Of a DNA stretch of 64,000 nucleotides, positions 25,577-33,854 are shown one piece after another. Position numbers and translations under genes: made by a program. Position 1 is the first letter of the stretch, and each line of letters starts with the position of its first letter. Under the pieces are notes generated by a model. The model was not told the DNA's origin. It searched no databases and saw nothing but the letters and a program-made list of their open reading frames with translations. This DNA comes from Allofournierella sp. (lineage in GTDB: Bacteria; Bacillota; Clostridia; Oscillospirales; Ruminococcaceae): positions 14,493-78,492 of the forward strand of contig JAHHRU010000011.1 in assembly GCA_020025635.1 (NCBI GenBank), given 5' to 3'.

Positions 25577-26346
25577 TTCATCTCCTCCTGTGCCTGATAA
25601 TAATAGCAGGTGCCGCTGGCGGTTTCCACCGCGCTGATTTTTACACCGTACAGATGTTCCAGAACTTGGGAGCTGAGAATCTGAGAAGGCGTTTTGCAGC
25701 AAAGCAGCTGCCCTTCGGAAATCACAGCGATCTTGTTCGAAATGGTGAGGGCGGCCAGAACATCGTGGAGCACCAAAACCACGGTTTTGCCGCCTTGGGC
25801 AAGTTTTTGGACCATTCGCCCAAACTTTACCTGCTGGCCCACATCCAGAAAGGTGGTGGGTTCGTCCATCACAATGATGGGGGTTTGCTGTGCAAGCGCC
25901 ATGGCAATGTGGGCCTTTTGCCGCATCCCGCCCGAAAGCTCACGCAAAGGGGTATCGGCAAGGGCGGCAATGCCCATTTCCTCCATGGCCTGCCGGGCGA
26001 TTTCCCGGTCTTCGGTTCGATAGGTGCGGGGGTAGTGCAGATAGGGGAACCGCCCGTGCAGCACCAGCTGGCCCACCAAAAGATCACCCGCCGAGCGCTG
26101 CTGCGGCAGATAAGCGGCGGTCTGAGCGATCTGCCGGGGGGATGCATGAGCAACCGACAGCCCGTTGAGCGAAACCTCACCGGCCGAAAGGGGCACAAAG
26201 CCCAGCATGGATTTGAGCAGGGTGCTTTTCCCGCAGCCGTTTGGGCCGAGGATGGTCAGCACCGAGCCATCGGGCACCGAAAGATCGATGCCGTGCAGCA
26301 CCTGCCGGCGGCGGTAGCCGGAGCATAACCCCGTTATTTCAATCAT
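25573..26346 (-). CDS. FecCD-type metal/siderophore ABC importer ATPase
   Basis: A 257-residue ATPase of the iron-chelate/B12 family (FecE, BtuD). Walker A is GPNGCGKST, the signature is LSGGMRQKAHIA, Walker B is PIIVMDEPT, and VLHDVLAALTIS carries the switch histidine. It overlaps the permease upstream by eight bases and the precorrin-2 dehydrogenase downstream by four, so the operon is tightly coupled. AAGGAGGAC lies before the ATG. The solute is unknown; iron for siroheme is a reasonable inference from context. Confidence 0.9.
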   Translation of the reverse strand: MIEITGLCSGYRRRQVLHGIDLSVPDGSVLTILGPNGCGKSTLLKSMLGFVPLSAGEVSLNGLSVAHASPRQIAQTAAYLPQQRSAGDLLVGQLVLHGRFPYLHYPRTYRTEDREIARQAMEEMGIAALADTPLRELSGGMRQKAHIAMALAQQTPIIVMDEPTTFLDVGQQVKFGRMVQKLAQGGKTVVLVLHDVLAALTISNKIAVISEGQLLCCKTPSQILSSQVLEHLYGVKISAVETASGTCYYYQAQEEMK

Positions 26347-27340
26347 GGCGGTGTCCTCCTTTGGTTTTTACCAGCAGCAGTACGAACACCGGCCCGCCCA
26401 GCACCGCCATCAAAATGCCAACCGGCATCTCAAAGGGTAGAAACAGTTTGCGGGCGGCAAGGTCGCACAGAGCAACAAAAGCGCCGCCCCAAAGGATGCA
26501 GAGGGTCAAAAGCCGGCGGCTGGCACTGCCGGTGAGCAGGCGCACAAAGTGGGGCACGATCAGGCCCACAAAGCCCAGCAGCCCGGCAAAGCTGACGGCG
26601 GCCCCGGCCAAAAGGGCCGCCAGCATCAAAAACAGCATCCGACAGCGACCGACGGCAAGCCCCAGGCCCCGGGCGGTTTCATCTCCCAGAGCCAAAACAT
26701 CCAGCTGACTGGAAAGGGTCAGCAAAACCAGCAGGGAAAAAAGGATGAGCGCCCCCGCCGGCAGAAGCCGGGAATAGGTGACTGCCGAAAAGCCGCCAAC
26801 CCGGAATTCGGTGTTAAGGGCCGCCACGTCTGGGTCCAGCACAGTGACCGCTTCGCTGGCCGCGTTCAACAGGCTGTTCAGGGCAACGCCGGTGAGGATC
26901 ACAGTGGTTTTGGAAGCGCTCACCCAGCCGCAGAAAAACGCAACGATCAGCATGGCCGCAAGGCTGCCCAGAAACGCACCGCCCGAAACGGCCCAGCCGG
27001 AAAGTGCCCCGGCGGCACAGCAGAGGGTAACGCCCAGCCCGGCCCCGGCATTCACGCCGATGATGCCCGGGCTGGCCAGCTTATTGGAAAGCACCGACTG
27101 CAGAACGGCACCCGAAACGGAGAGCGCCGCCCCTGCCAGCAGGCAGGCAAGGGTGCGGGGCAGGCGGGAATACCAAAGGATGCTGGCCGCTGCGCCGTCT
27201 TCTTTGCCAAGAAAAAGCGCCATAAGGCGGACGGGGGAAAAATCCAGACTGCCCACACAAAGGCTCAGAAGACCACTGCCCAAAAACAGCACAAGCCCCA
27301 AAGGCACAAGCCAGCCACGTTTTTTCTCAGCGTTCCTCAT
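26339..27340 (-). CDS. FecCD-type ABC importer permease
   Basis: A 333-residue membrane protein with about ten helices, the standard FecCD/BtuC form. Recognisable segments are RLPRTLACLLAGAALSVSGAVLQ near residue 50 and GFVGLIVPHFVRLLTG in the last third, which holds the coupling helix. The ATG at 27340 (MRNAEKK) overlaps the binding-protein gene by 14 bases and has GGAG upstream; a start at 27364 is less well supported. A single permease gene implies a homodimeric channel. Confidence 0.9.
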   Translation of the reverse strand: MRNAEKKRGWLVPLGLVLFLGSGLLSLCVGSLDFSPVRLMALFLGKEDGAAASILWYSRLPRTLACLLAGAALSVSGAVLQSVLSNKLASPGIIGVNAGAGLGVTLCCAAGALSGWAVSGGAFLGSLAAMLIVAFFCGWVSASKTTVILTGVALNSLLNAASEAVTVLDPDVAALNTEFRVGGFSAVTYSRLLPAGALILFSLLVLLTLSSQLDVLALGDETARGLGLAVGRCRMLFLMLAALLAGAAVSFAGLLGFVGLIVPHFVRLLTGSASRRLLTLCILWGGAFVALCDLAARKLFLPFEMPVGILMAVLGGPVFVLLLVKTKGGHRHD

Positions 27341-28268
27341 AAAGCATCGGCTCCAGTTTTTCATAGGCTTCGGCCCAGCGCGCGTTGGGCTTCAGGTTGT
27401 AAAGGTGCTTGTCCATAAAATAGACCCGGCCCTGTCGCACCGCATCCAGCTTCTGCCAGAGCGGGTCTTCGGCAAAGAGTTTTTGTACCGTTTTTTGAAG
27501 GCCTTCGGGATCATCGCCCACCTCAACGATGAAGATCTTGTCCGGGTTTTCCAGAAGGATGCTTTCGATGCTCAGGTTTTCCAGAAGGGTCTTGTCGCTG
27601 TCGGCAATGTTGGTACAGCCCAGATCGGCCAGCATTTCCCCCATCACGTTGCCATGACTGTTTTTTGCACGCACCCTTGCGGCGGATGCCCGCAAAAGAA
27701 GGACCTTCTGTGCGGGCTTTTCCGCACAGCGCTTTTGGACCGCTTCGATGCGACTCTTCTGGTCGGTGCCGTACTGGGTGTATCGGTCCGGCTGGCCGGT
27801 GAGAAGGGTGCAGATGTCCAGCATCCGAAGGTAATCATCAAAGGTGGATACATCAAAATAGGCAACCGGGATGCCGGCTTTTTCCAGGGTTTCCTTCCAT
27901 TCCAGATGCTGGGTGGAGCCGGTGCTTGCCAGCACCAGGTCCGGCTGGCTGGCCAAAAGCAGCTCCAGATTGAGGGCCTTGGTGGCACCCAGATCGACCG
28001 CATCCTTTGGAAGGTCGAAATCGTAATCTTCCCAGGCATCATTGGGAGCCGCACAGACAGAGCCCCCGGCAAGAAGCCACACATCCGCATAGCTGGCAAG
28101 CAGAGCGGCGGTTCTTTGGCAGCTCTTTACCGTGACTTTTCGGCCCAGATCATCGGTGAATGCAACATTGGAAGCTTCGGCAGAGGCCGGCTGGCCGACA
28201 GCCCCGCAGCCGGTGAACAGGGTGAAAATCAAAAGAAAGGTCAGAATGTAAGCAACGGTCCGTTTCAT
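27327..28268 (-). CDS. Metal/siderophore-binding lipoprotein of the ABC importer
   Basis: A 313-residue periplasmic-binding-fold lipoprotein (BtuF/FecB family). The lipobox is FTGC with Cys21 as lipidation site. The two lobes contain VTVKSCQRTAALLASYADVW, ALNLELLLASQPDLVLAS and SIESILLENPDKIFIVEVG, joined by a long helix as in class III binding proteins. Ligand residues cannot be read. It follows the reductase fusion after 73 bases, in which a hairpin lies, and overlaps the permease gene. AAGGAG precedes the ATG. Confidence 0.88.
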   Translation of the reverse strand: MKRTVAYILTFLLIFTLFTGCGAVGQPASAEASNVAFTDDLGRKVTVKSCQRTAALLASYADVWLLAGGSVCAAPNDAWEDYDFDLPKDAVDLGATKALNLELLLASQPDLVLASTGSTQHLEWKETLEKAGIPVAYFDVSTFDDYLRMLDICTLLTGQPDRYTQYGTDQKSRIEAVQKRCAEKPAQKVLLLRASAARVRAKNSHGNVMGEMLADLGCTNIADSDKTLLENLSIESILLENPDKIFIVEVGDDPEGLQKTVQKLFAEDPLWQKLDAVRQGRVYFMDKHLYNLKPNARWAEAYEKLEPMLYEER

Positions 28269-28303
28269 GATGTCTCCTTGATGGTTTCATGTGTTCAAGA
28301 GGA

Positions 28304-28327
28304 ATCCCGGTACGGAGGTACCGGGAT
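28304..28327 (-). other. Intercistronic hairpin between reductase fusion and importer genes
   Basis: Perfect 10-bp stem ATCCCGGTAC / GTACCGGGAT with a 4-base loop and no T tract, so not a terminator. It could stabilise or process the upstream mRNA segment and set expression differences within the operon. Confidence 0.6.
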
Positions 28328-28341
28328 ATGGAAACTTGATT

Positions 28342-30903
28342 TTAGCAGGTGGCGCCGCCGGTCACCTGTTTTTCCAGAACTGCGGTGCGGTCAATGGAGC
28401 CGTCCAGAAGGCGCTTCTCCACTTCCTCAAAGCCCAGGCGGGCAACGGTGTCAGCAAAGCGTTCGCCGGTGATGCCCTCACTGCGGAACAAAAGGATGGC
28501 ACGTTCCACAATGTCCAGCACTTCTTCCTCAGAGGTGAAGAACCGGTCCAGCGCACGGCCGTGGGCCACATTCTTGCCCCAGCGGCCGCCAATGTAGATG
28601 CGGTAGCCGTCCTGATATTCAGTGGTCACGCCGAAGGGGCATTTCTCCACACAGCGGCCGCAGTGGTTGCAGGCCTCTTCGTTCACCCGCAGCAGGCTGT
28701 TTTCCAGGTCTGCCACCTTGATGGGGCAGGCTTTTTCCACCTGGCAGACCTTGCAGCCGCGGCACTTGGAAAGATCCAGCATGGGCATGCGCTGGCCCAC
28801 GATGCCCAGATCGTTCAGGTTGGGCTTTACACAGTTGTTGGGACAGCCGCCAACAGCGATCTTGAATTTGTGGGGCAGAGTCACCTTATGATAGCCCTTG
28901 TAGAAACGCTCATGCAGCTTTTCGCTCAGGCCGAAGGTGTCGATCAGGCCGTACTGGCAGGTGGTGCCCTTGCAGGAAACAATGGGGCGGACCAGAGAGC
29001 CGGTGCCGCCGGTTTCCAGGTTGTGCTCGTTCAGGAAGGCGATGAGCGGTTCGATATTGTTGAAAGGAACGCCCTGCATTTCCAAAGTCAGGCGGGTGGT
29101 CATGGTGATCTGGCCGGAACCGAACTGTTCGGCAGCCTGGGCAATGCAGCGATGCTCATCGGCGGTGATGCGGCCGTTTCTGGTGATCACGCGCACATTG
29201 AACACATCCGGATAGCGCTTATCCTGAAGGCAGCCAAGGCCCTTTACACGCTTGATCTCTTCCGGGGGAAGGGCAGTGCCCGCAGGGCGGCTGCGGCGCA
29301 GCTGGTTGAAGGAAGCGCCGCCCTCCAGCACCAGAACATTGACAAAGCCCAGCGCCCGAAGCTTATTCTGGCTCAGATAGCCGCGCTTGCCCTTGGCGCA
29401 CACCAGCAGCAGCTTTTCATCGGCGGCAAACTGGCGGGCTGAGGTTTCGGCGTGTTCCAGATCGAACCAGACAAGGCCGGGCAGAGAAGGTTTGGGCTGT
29501 GCGTCCACCAGGCGGTAATCGGCGGCTTTGCCGGCAGCGTACTGGGCAGGCGTTACCGACTGCAGCCGGCCGGTGAGCTTGTTCATCAGGATGCTGCAGG
29601 CTGCGGCTATGGGGTGGATGGCGGTGGAGAAGGGGGGAGCATAGGAGAAGTCCATGGTGATCAGGTCTTCGATGCGTGCCTTGAGCGAGATGGCGGTAAC
29701 GGCAACGTCCGCCATCTTGTCCACTGCGCCGCTGCCAAACACCTGCATGCCCAGCAGCCGGCGGCTTTCTTTATCGGCGATCAGCTTTACAGAAAAGCTG
29801 GATGCGCCGGGGTAGTAGTGGGGCTTATCGTCCAGAACGCATACCACCGTTTCCACATCATAGCCGGCTTCCCGGGCCTGCTGCTCTGTAAGGCCGGTGC
29901 GTGCGGCCGAAAGGTCTTCTGCCAGGCGCACCACGCCGGTGCCCAGAACGCCGGGATAATGCACCTCTTCGCCGGAAAGGTTCAGGGCCAGTGCACGGCC
30001 CGCAATGTTTGCGGTGGAGCCCATGGCCGACCACTGGGGCCTGCCGGTGATGCGGTTGTGAACAAGGGCACAGTCACCCACAGCGTAAACATCCGGCAGA
30101 TTGGTGCTGTGCCGGTCATCGGTGCAGATGGCACCCTTTTCCATTGCAAGGCCGGAGCCTTCCAGGAACCGGGTGGCGGGACGGATGCCCGGCGACAGGA
30201 TCACCAAATCAGCAGGGAACTCGCCGGCATCGGTGAGAACGGCCTGAACGGCGTCAGTGCCGCGGATCTCACGCAGGGCGGTGCCGGTGAGTACCCGCAG
30301 GCCGCGCTTTGTGAGCTGGCGGCGGGCATAATCGGCCATTTCGGGGTCAAAAATGCCGGGCATCAGCTGGGGAGCCATGTCCAGCAAAACAACATCCAGC
30401 CCCTGGTGCATCAGGTTTTCGGCCATTTCCAGGCCGATGAAACCGCCGCCCACAACAACCGCCCGGCGGCAGACTTTTTCCTGGATGCGGCGGCGGATGT
30501 TCGCCGCATCATCCGGGGTGCGCACCGAGAAAACACCGGGCAGGTGCACACCCTCCACCGGCGGGGTGAAGGGCTCGGCACCAACCGCCAGGATCAGCTT
30601 GTCATAGGAAACGCTTTCACCGTCAGCAAAAGTGATGGATTTTGCCTGTGCGTCCAGCCGGACCATTTCACGGCCGGTATGCACAGCGGCACCGGTGAGA
30701 TCGGTGAGCTTTTGAGGCGTGTTCACAACCAGCTGCTCCCGGTTTTCGATCAGGCCGCCCACATAATAGGGAAGACCGCAGCCCGCATAGGAGATGGAGT
30801 CGCCTTTGGTGTACAGAACAACTTCGTCCTGCGGGTGCTCCCGCTTGAGCTTGGCTGCGGTTTTGGTGCCAGCCGCAACACCGCCCACAATTACATATTT
30901 CAT
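28342..30903 (-). CDS. Three-module fusion: CoA-disulfide-reductase-like flavoprotein, rhodanese, siroheme sulfite/nitrite reductase with two [4Fe-4S] clusters
   Basis: An 853-residue protein. Residues 1-445 form a pyridine-nucleotide disulfide reductase of the CoADR/NADH oxidase type: FAD motif VIVGGVAAG, single redox Cys42 in SYAGCGLPYYVGG, NAD motif VVVGGGFIG near 149, FAD motif DVYAVGDCA near 271. Residues 462-540 are a rhodanese with active Cys502 (VCAKGKRGYL). Residues 560-853 form a small siroheme reductase: CKGTTC (644, 649) and CPNNC (687, 691) bind the siroheme-linked cluster, and a ferredoxin insert has CRGCKVC-x5-C and CNHCGRC-x3-C. Electrons could flow NAD(P)H-FAD-FeS-siroheme, with sulfane sulfur handled by the rhodanese. 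It resembles AsrC joined to a CoADR-rhodanese polysulfide reductase. First gene of the operon with the metal importer and precorrin-2 dehydrogenase. Substrate (sulfite, nitrite or polysulfide) is inferred. Confidence 0.88.
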   Translation of the reverse strand: MKYVIVGGVAAGTKTAAKLKREHPQDEVVLYTKGDSISYAGCGLPYYVGGLIENREQLVVNTPQKLTDLTGAAVHTGREMVRLDAQAKSITFADGESVSYDKLILAVGAEPFTPPVEGVHLPGVFSVRTPDDAANIRRRIQEKVCRRAVVVGGGFIGLEMAENLMHQGLDVVLLDMAPQLMPGIFDPEMADYARRQLTKRGLRVLTGTALREIRGTDAVQAVLTDAGEFPADLVILSPGIRPATRFLEGSGLAMEKGAICTDDRHSTNLPDVYAVGDCALVHNRITGRPQWSAMGSTANIAGRALALNLSGEEVHYPGVLGTGVVRLAEDLSAARTGLTEQQAREAGYDVETVVCVLDDKPHYYPGASSFSVKLIADKESRRLLGMQVFGSGAVDKMADVAVTAISLKARIEDLITMDFSYAPPFSTAIHPIAAACSILMNKLTGRLQSVTPAQYAAGKAADYRLVDAQPKPSLPGLVWFDLEHAETSARQFAADEKLLLVCAKGKRGYLSQNKLRALGFVNVLVLEGGASFNQLRRSRPAGTALPPEEIKRVKGLGCLQDKRYPDVFNVRVITRNGRITADEHRCIAQAAEQFGSGQITMTTRLTLEMQGVPFNNIEPLIAFLNEHNLETGGTGSLVRPIVSCKGTTCQYGLIDTFGLSEKLHERFYKGYHKVTLPHKFKIAVGGCPNNCVKPNLNDLGIVGQRMPMLDLSKCRGCKVCQVEKACPIKVADLENSLLRVNEEACNHCGRCVEKCPFGVTTEYQDGYRIYIGGRWGKNVAHGRALDRFFTSEEEVLDIVERAILLFRSEGITGERFADTVARLGFEEVEKRLLDGSIDRTAVLEKQVTGGATC

Positions 30904-31060
30904 AAACGTCCTCTTTTCTTTCTCTTGGTTATAACGGCAGGGGGTCCCTGCGCTTTATTATAAAACAGATGCGCTGTAAAATCTAATTTTTTCTCTTGCG
31001 TTTAATGAGAAATCCGGCTCAAAATGCGGGATAAAAGGAGGAACGGCAGCTTTACTTTAA

Positions 31061-31091
31061 AAAGAAAACCTCTGCGGAAGACCCGCAGAGG
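31061..31091 (-). terminator. Intrinsic terminator of galE
   Basis: Minus-strand CCTCTGCGG / CCGCAGAGG, 5-base loop, then TTTTCTTT, 25 bases after the stop. Confidence 0.88.
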
Positions 31092-31115
31092 CGATTTCTA
31101 TACAGGAAAAACCAA

Positions 31116-32135
31116 TCAGCCCTTGTAGCCGTTGGGGTTCTGGCTCTGCCATTTCCAGCTGGTAGCGCACATCTCTTCGATGCCGTACTGAGCTTCCCAG
31201 CCCAGCTCTTCGCGGGCCTTGGTGGGGTCGGCATAGCAGGCAGCGATGTCGCCGGGGCGGCGGGGATCGATCTGATAGGGCAGCTCTTTGCCGCAGGCCT
31301 TCTCATAGGCGTGCAGAACGTCCAGCACGCTGTAGCCGTGGCCGGTGCCCAGGTTGCAGATGAACAGACCGGGCTTCTGTTCCAGCTTCTTGATGGCTGC
31401 AACGTGGCCGCGGGCCAGGTCAACTACATGGATGTAGTCACGCACACCGGTGCCGTCGGGAGTGGGATAGTCGTTGCCGTAAACGTGGACCTTCTCCAGA
31501 GCGCCCACAGCAACCTTGGCGATGTAGGGAACCAGGTTGTTGGGGATGCCGTTGGGGTCCTCACCGATCTTGCCGCTTTCATGAGCGCCGATGGGGTTGA
31601 AGTAACGCAGCAGGGCAACGTTCAGCTCGGGGTCTGCCTTGCAGCAGTCGGTGAGCATCATTTCGTTCATCAGCTTGCTGGTGCCATAGGGATTGGTGGT
31701 GCCGCCAACCTTGCTGTCTTCACGGATGGGCACACTCTCCGGGTCGCCGTAAACAGTGGCGGAAGAGGAGAACACGATGTTGTGTACACCGTGGCGGCGC
31801 ATCGCATCCAGAACGGTCAGGGTGGTGGTCAGGTTGTTGGTGTAATACTCAATGGGCTTGACAACACTTTCACCAACGGCCTTGTAAGCTGCAAACTGAA
31901 TAACAGCATCAATGTCAGCGTTTTCAGCGAACACCTTTTCAACAGCCTGAGCATCAGACATATCCGCTTCATAAAAGCGGAAGTCCTTGCCGCTGATCTC
32001 TTTGACCCGGCGCAGGGCTTCGGGGCAGGAGTTGTAATAGTTGTCTGCTACAACGATGTCATAACCGGCTGCCAGCAGTTCAACACAGGTGTGGCTGCCG
32101 ATATAACCGGCGCCGCCGCATACTAAAATTGCCAT
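31116..32135 (-). CDS. galE: UDP-glucose 4-epimerase
   Basis: A 339-residue extended SDR interconverting UDP-glucose and UDP-galactose. N-terminal VCGGAGYIGSHTCVEL, FSSSATVYGDPESVP (catalytic Ser region) and NPYGTSKLMNE (YxxxK) are all present, with DYIHVVDLARGH downstream. AAAGGAGAG precedes the ATG. Monocistronic with its own promoter and terminator. It would supply UDP-galactose for exopolysaccharide or feed the Leloir pathway; no other galactose gene is adjacent. Confidence 0.95.
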   Translation of the reverse strand: MAILVCGGAGYIGSHTCVELLAAGYDIVVADNYYNSCPEALRRVKEISGKDFRFYEADMSDAQAVEKVFAENADIDAVIQFAAYKAVGESVVKPIEYYTNNLTTTLTVLDAMRRHGVHNIVFSSSATVYGDPESVPIREDSKVGGTTNPYGTSKLMNEMMLTDCCKADPELNVALLRYFNPIGAHESGKIGEDPNGIPNNLVPYIAKVAVGALEKVHVYGNDYPTPDGTGVRDYIHVVDLARGHVAAIKKLEQKPGLFICNLGTGHGYSVLDVLHAYEKACGKELPYQIDPRRPGDIAACYADPTKAREELGWEAQYGIEEMCATSWKWQSQNPNGYKG

Positions 32136-32232
32136 AATGTACGCTCTCCTTTTTATACGCAGACCAAAACCGAAAATCTGTTTTTTGCCTGCAAACTCAA
32201 GGGCCGTTTTATCAACGACCGCTTATGGCTTA

Positions 32233-32261
32233 AGTATGGGGGAAAACGGCCCATTCGTCAA
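32233..32261 (-). promoter_or_regulatory. Sigma-A promoter of galE
   Basis: Minus-strand TTGACG, 17-base spacer, CATACT; leader of roughly 90 bases. Confidence 0.6.
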
Positions 32262-32336
32262 GAGGGCAGCAAAAGAATTCCCTATTTTTGAGTAAAATGT
32301 GAATTTTTGTGCCTGTGTGCAACAAGTTGGGCTTTT

Positions 32337-32353
32337 TATTCGTTATACGAATA
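32337..32353. promoter_or_regulatory. Inverted repeat in the galE-SGNH intergenic region
   Basis: TATTCGT-TAT-ACGAATA: perfect 7-bp arms with a 3-base centre, about 100 bases upstream of the SGNH promoter. Candidate binding site; no adjacent regulator gene. Confidence 0.35.
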
Positions 32354-32460
32354 TCAGAGACTTAAAAAGAATCAGGGCGAAAAAGTGAATAGCCGCACAC
32401 AGTTCCCGGAATACTGATGGAGAAGGGGAAAAACAGGGGGCGGATTCTTTGCGAGGAGTC

Positions 32461-32490
32461 TTGCACAGGACCCCTTGCCGGGAGTATAAT
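32461..32490 (+). promoter_or_regulatory. Sigma-A promoter of the SGNH hydrolase gene
   Basis: TTGCAC, 18-base spacer, TATAAT. Confidence 0.6.
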
Positions 32491-32574
32491 AAAATCATTC
32501 GGATATGATCGGGGAACTTCCCCATGAAAATAAAGGGACGGGCTCCCCTCAGAGCTCCGGAAAGTGAAGGAACA

Positions 32575-33621
32575 ATGGCAACCTATCGTGAATTTCGTGA
32601 ACAGACCAAGCGCCGCCGCCGCAAGCGCACCCTGCGCCGTGCCGCCGCGTTTTTTGTAGTTGTTGTAATCATTCTGAGCCTTGCGTTCGTGATCACCAAT
32701 ATCATTGAGCGCATGGGCTGGGCCGAGCCGGAAAGCTCCAGCATTGCACAGCCCCTGCCGGACGAAAATGCCCCGGAAGCCACCCCGGAAGCGGATGCAC
32801 AGACCCCGGCGGAGCAAACGGGCCTTCCTTCCAGCGTTCTGGCCCCTCTTCCCGGCAATGTGGACCCCGGTGATCTGAGCTGGGATACCATGGGCCCGGT
32901 GGAACAGACGCTGGATTATACCGTGCAGACCCCGGATTACCGGCTGATCGGCCTGCCGGAAAACGGCATTGTGGATCTTTCTTATTTTGACCGCACAGTG
33001 ATCGTGGGCGACAGTGTGAGCACCGGCTGGTATATTTATGATAACCCCTTGAAGGAACACGCATTCCTGTGCGCTTACAAGAGCATCGGCCCCAACACCC
33101 TGGTAAACAAGAGCGAGGTGGACGGCAAGGACGTGGGCCGCGGCAAAGAGGTGGCCTATGACACCATTATCAATTCCAACCCTCTGCGGATGTATATCCT
33201 GCTGGGCGCGAACTCTCTGGTGCATGACGGTGAAGCCAAAGAGCAGGCCTTCATCGAATATTACAAACAGATGATCGATATGTTCCGGCAGGATCTGGGA
33301 CCGGATGTGAAGATCTATATCCAGTCCGTCACTCCGGTGCGGCCCGGCATTGCCCAAAGCGGCCTCAACCGGGACCGGATCATGCGGGTGAACAATCAGC
33401 TGGCGGCGCTGGCTTTGGAAAAGGGATGCTATTTCCTGAATATCTTTGATCTGCTGGCCGATGAAGACGGCAACCTGCGGGAGGAATATGACGGTGACGG
33501 CGTTCACCTGAAGCCTGCCGCCTACACTGAAATCGCCAACTATATGTGCACCCACACCGCATGGGACCCAGCAAACCCCTATCTGCCCGGCAGCCCTTAC
33601 TATCAGGCTCCTGCTGAGTAA
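32575..33621 (+). CDS. Membrane-anchored SGNH/GDSL-type hydrolase
   Basis: A 348-residue protein with a very basic cytosolic N-terminus (KRRRRKRTLRRA), one membrane helix (about residues 23-44), a Pro/Glu/Ala-rich spacer (about 55-90) and an extracellular hydrolase domain. The SGNH blocks are visible: IVGDSVSTGW (nucleophile Ser), LLGANSL (Asn) and DGDGVHLKPAAY (Asp/His). Such ectoenzymes remove or transfer acyl groups on cell-wall glycans. The start is ambiguous: ATG 32575 has GAAGGA only four bases away, while ATG 32524 (17 codons longer) has GGGGAAC at seven bases. Monocistronic. Substrate unknown. Confidence 0.85.
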   Translation: MATYREFREQTKRRRRKRTLRRAAAFFVVVVIILSLAFVITNIIERMGWAEPESSSIAQPLPDENAPEATPEADAQTPAEQTGLPSSVLAPLPGNVDPGDLSWDTMGPVEQTLDYTVQTPDYRLIGLPENGIVDLSYFDRTVIVGDSVSTGWYIYDNPLKEHAFLCAYKSIGPNTLVNKSEVDGKDVGRGKEVAYDTIINSNPLRMYILLGANSLVHDGEAKEQAFIEYYKQMIDMFRQDLGPDVKIYIQSVTPVRPGIAQSGLNRDRIMRVNNQLAALALEKGCYFLNIFDLLADEDGNLREEYDGDGVHLKPAAYTEIANYMCTHTAWDPANPYLPGSPYYQAPAE

Positions 33622-33637
33622 ACGAAATCAAAGCCCT

Positions 33638-33675
33638 GGCGGCGTTTTCCCAAAAAGGAAAGCGCCGCCTTTTTA
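33638..33675 (+). terminator. Intrinsic terminator after the SGNH hydrolase gene
   Basis: GGCGGCGTTTTCC / GGAAAGCGCCGCC (small internal mismatch) followed by TTTTT. Confidence 0.85.
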
Positions 33676-33727
33676 TGCGCTGAAAACAGATTTCACAATT
33701 TATGCCCCTTTGCCAAAGGGCTTTCGG

Positions 33728-33756
33728 TTGTGCTTTGCATCCCGGTGGTGTATAAT
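33728..33756 (+). promoter_or_regulatory. Sigma-A promoter of the desulfurase-thiI-cinA operon
   Basis: TTGTGC, 17-base spacer, TATAAT; leader of about 95 bases rich in A/T. Confidence 0.7.
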
Positions 33757-33854
33757 ATATCCTGTATTTTTATGTGTTCTTTTGCAAAAGGAAAGAATAC
33801 TCAACAAATTGAAATAAATCGATAAATATTACAAGTAGTAAAGATGGTGAAGCA

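Larger units (their letters stand above)
32136..32574. other. Intergenic region between divergent galE and SGNH hydrolase genes
   Basis: About 440 bases with the two divergent promoters listed separately and a 7-bp-arm inverted repeat at 32337-32353. A short minus-strand reading frame at 32343-32525 lacks a ribosome site and a recognisable product, and I do not call it a gene. Confidence 0.6.

Noticed and set aside
32343..32525. Short minus-strand frame in the galE-SGNH gap as a small protein gene
   Set aside because: No ribosome site, no homology I recognise, and it runs across the SGNH promoter.
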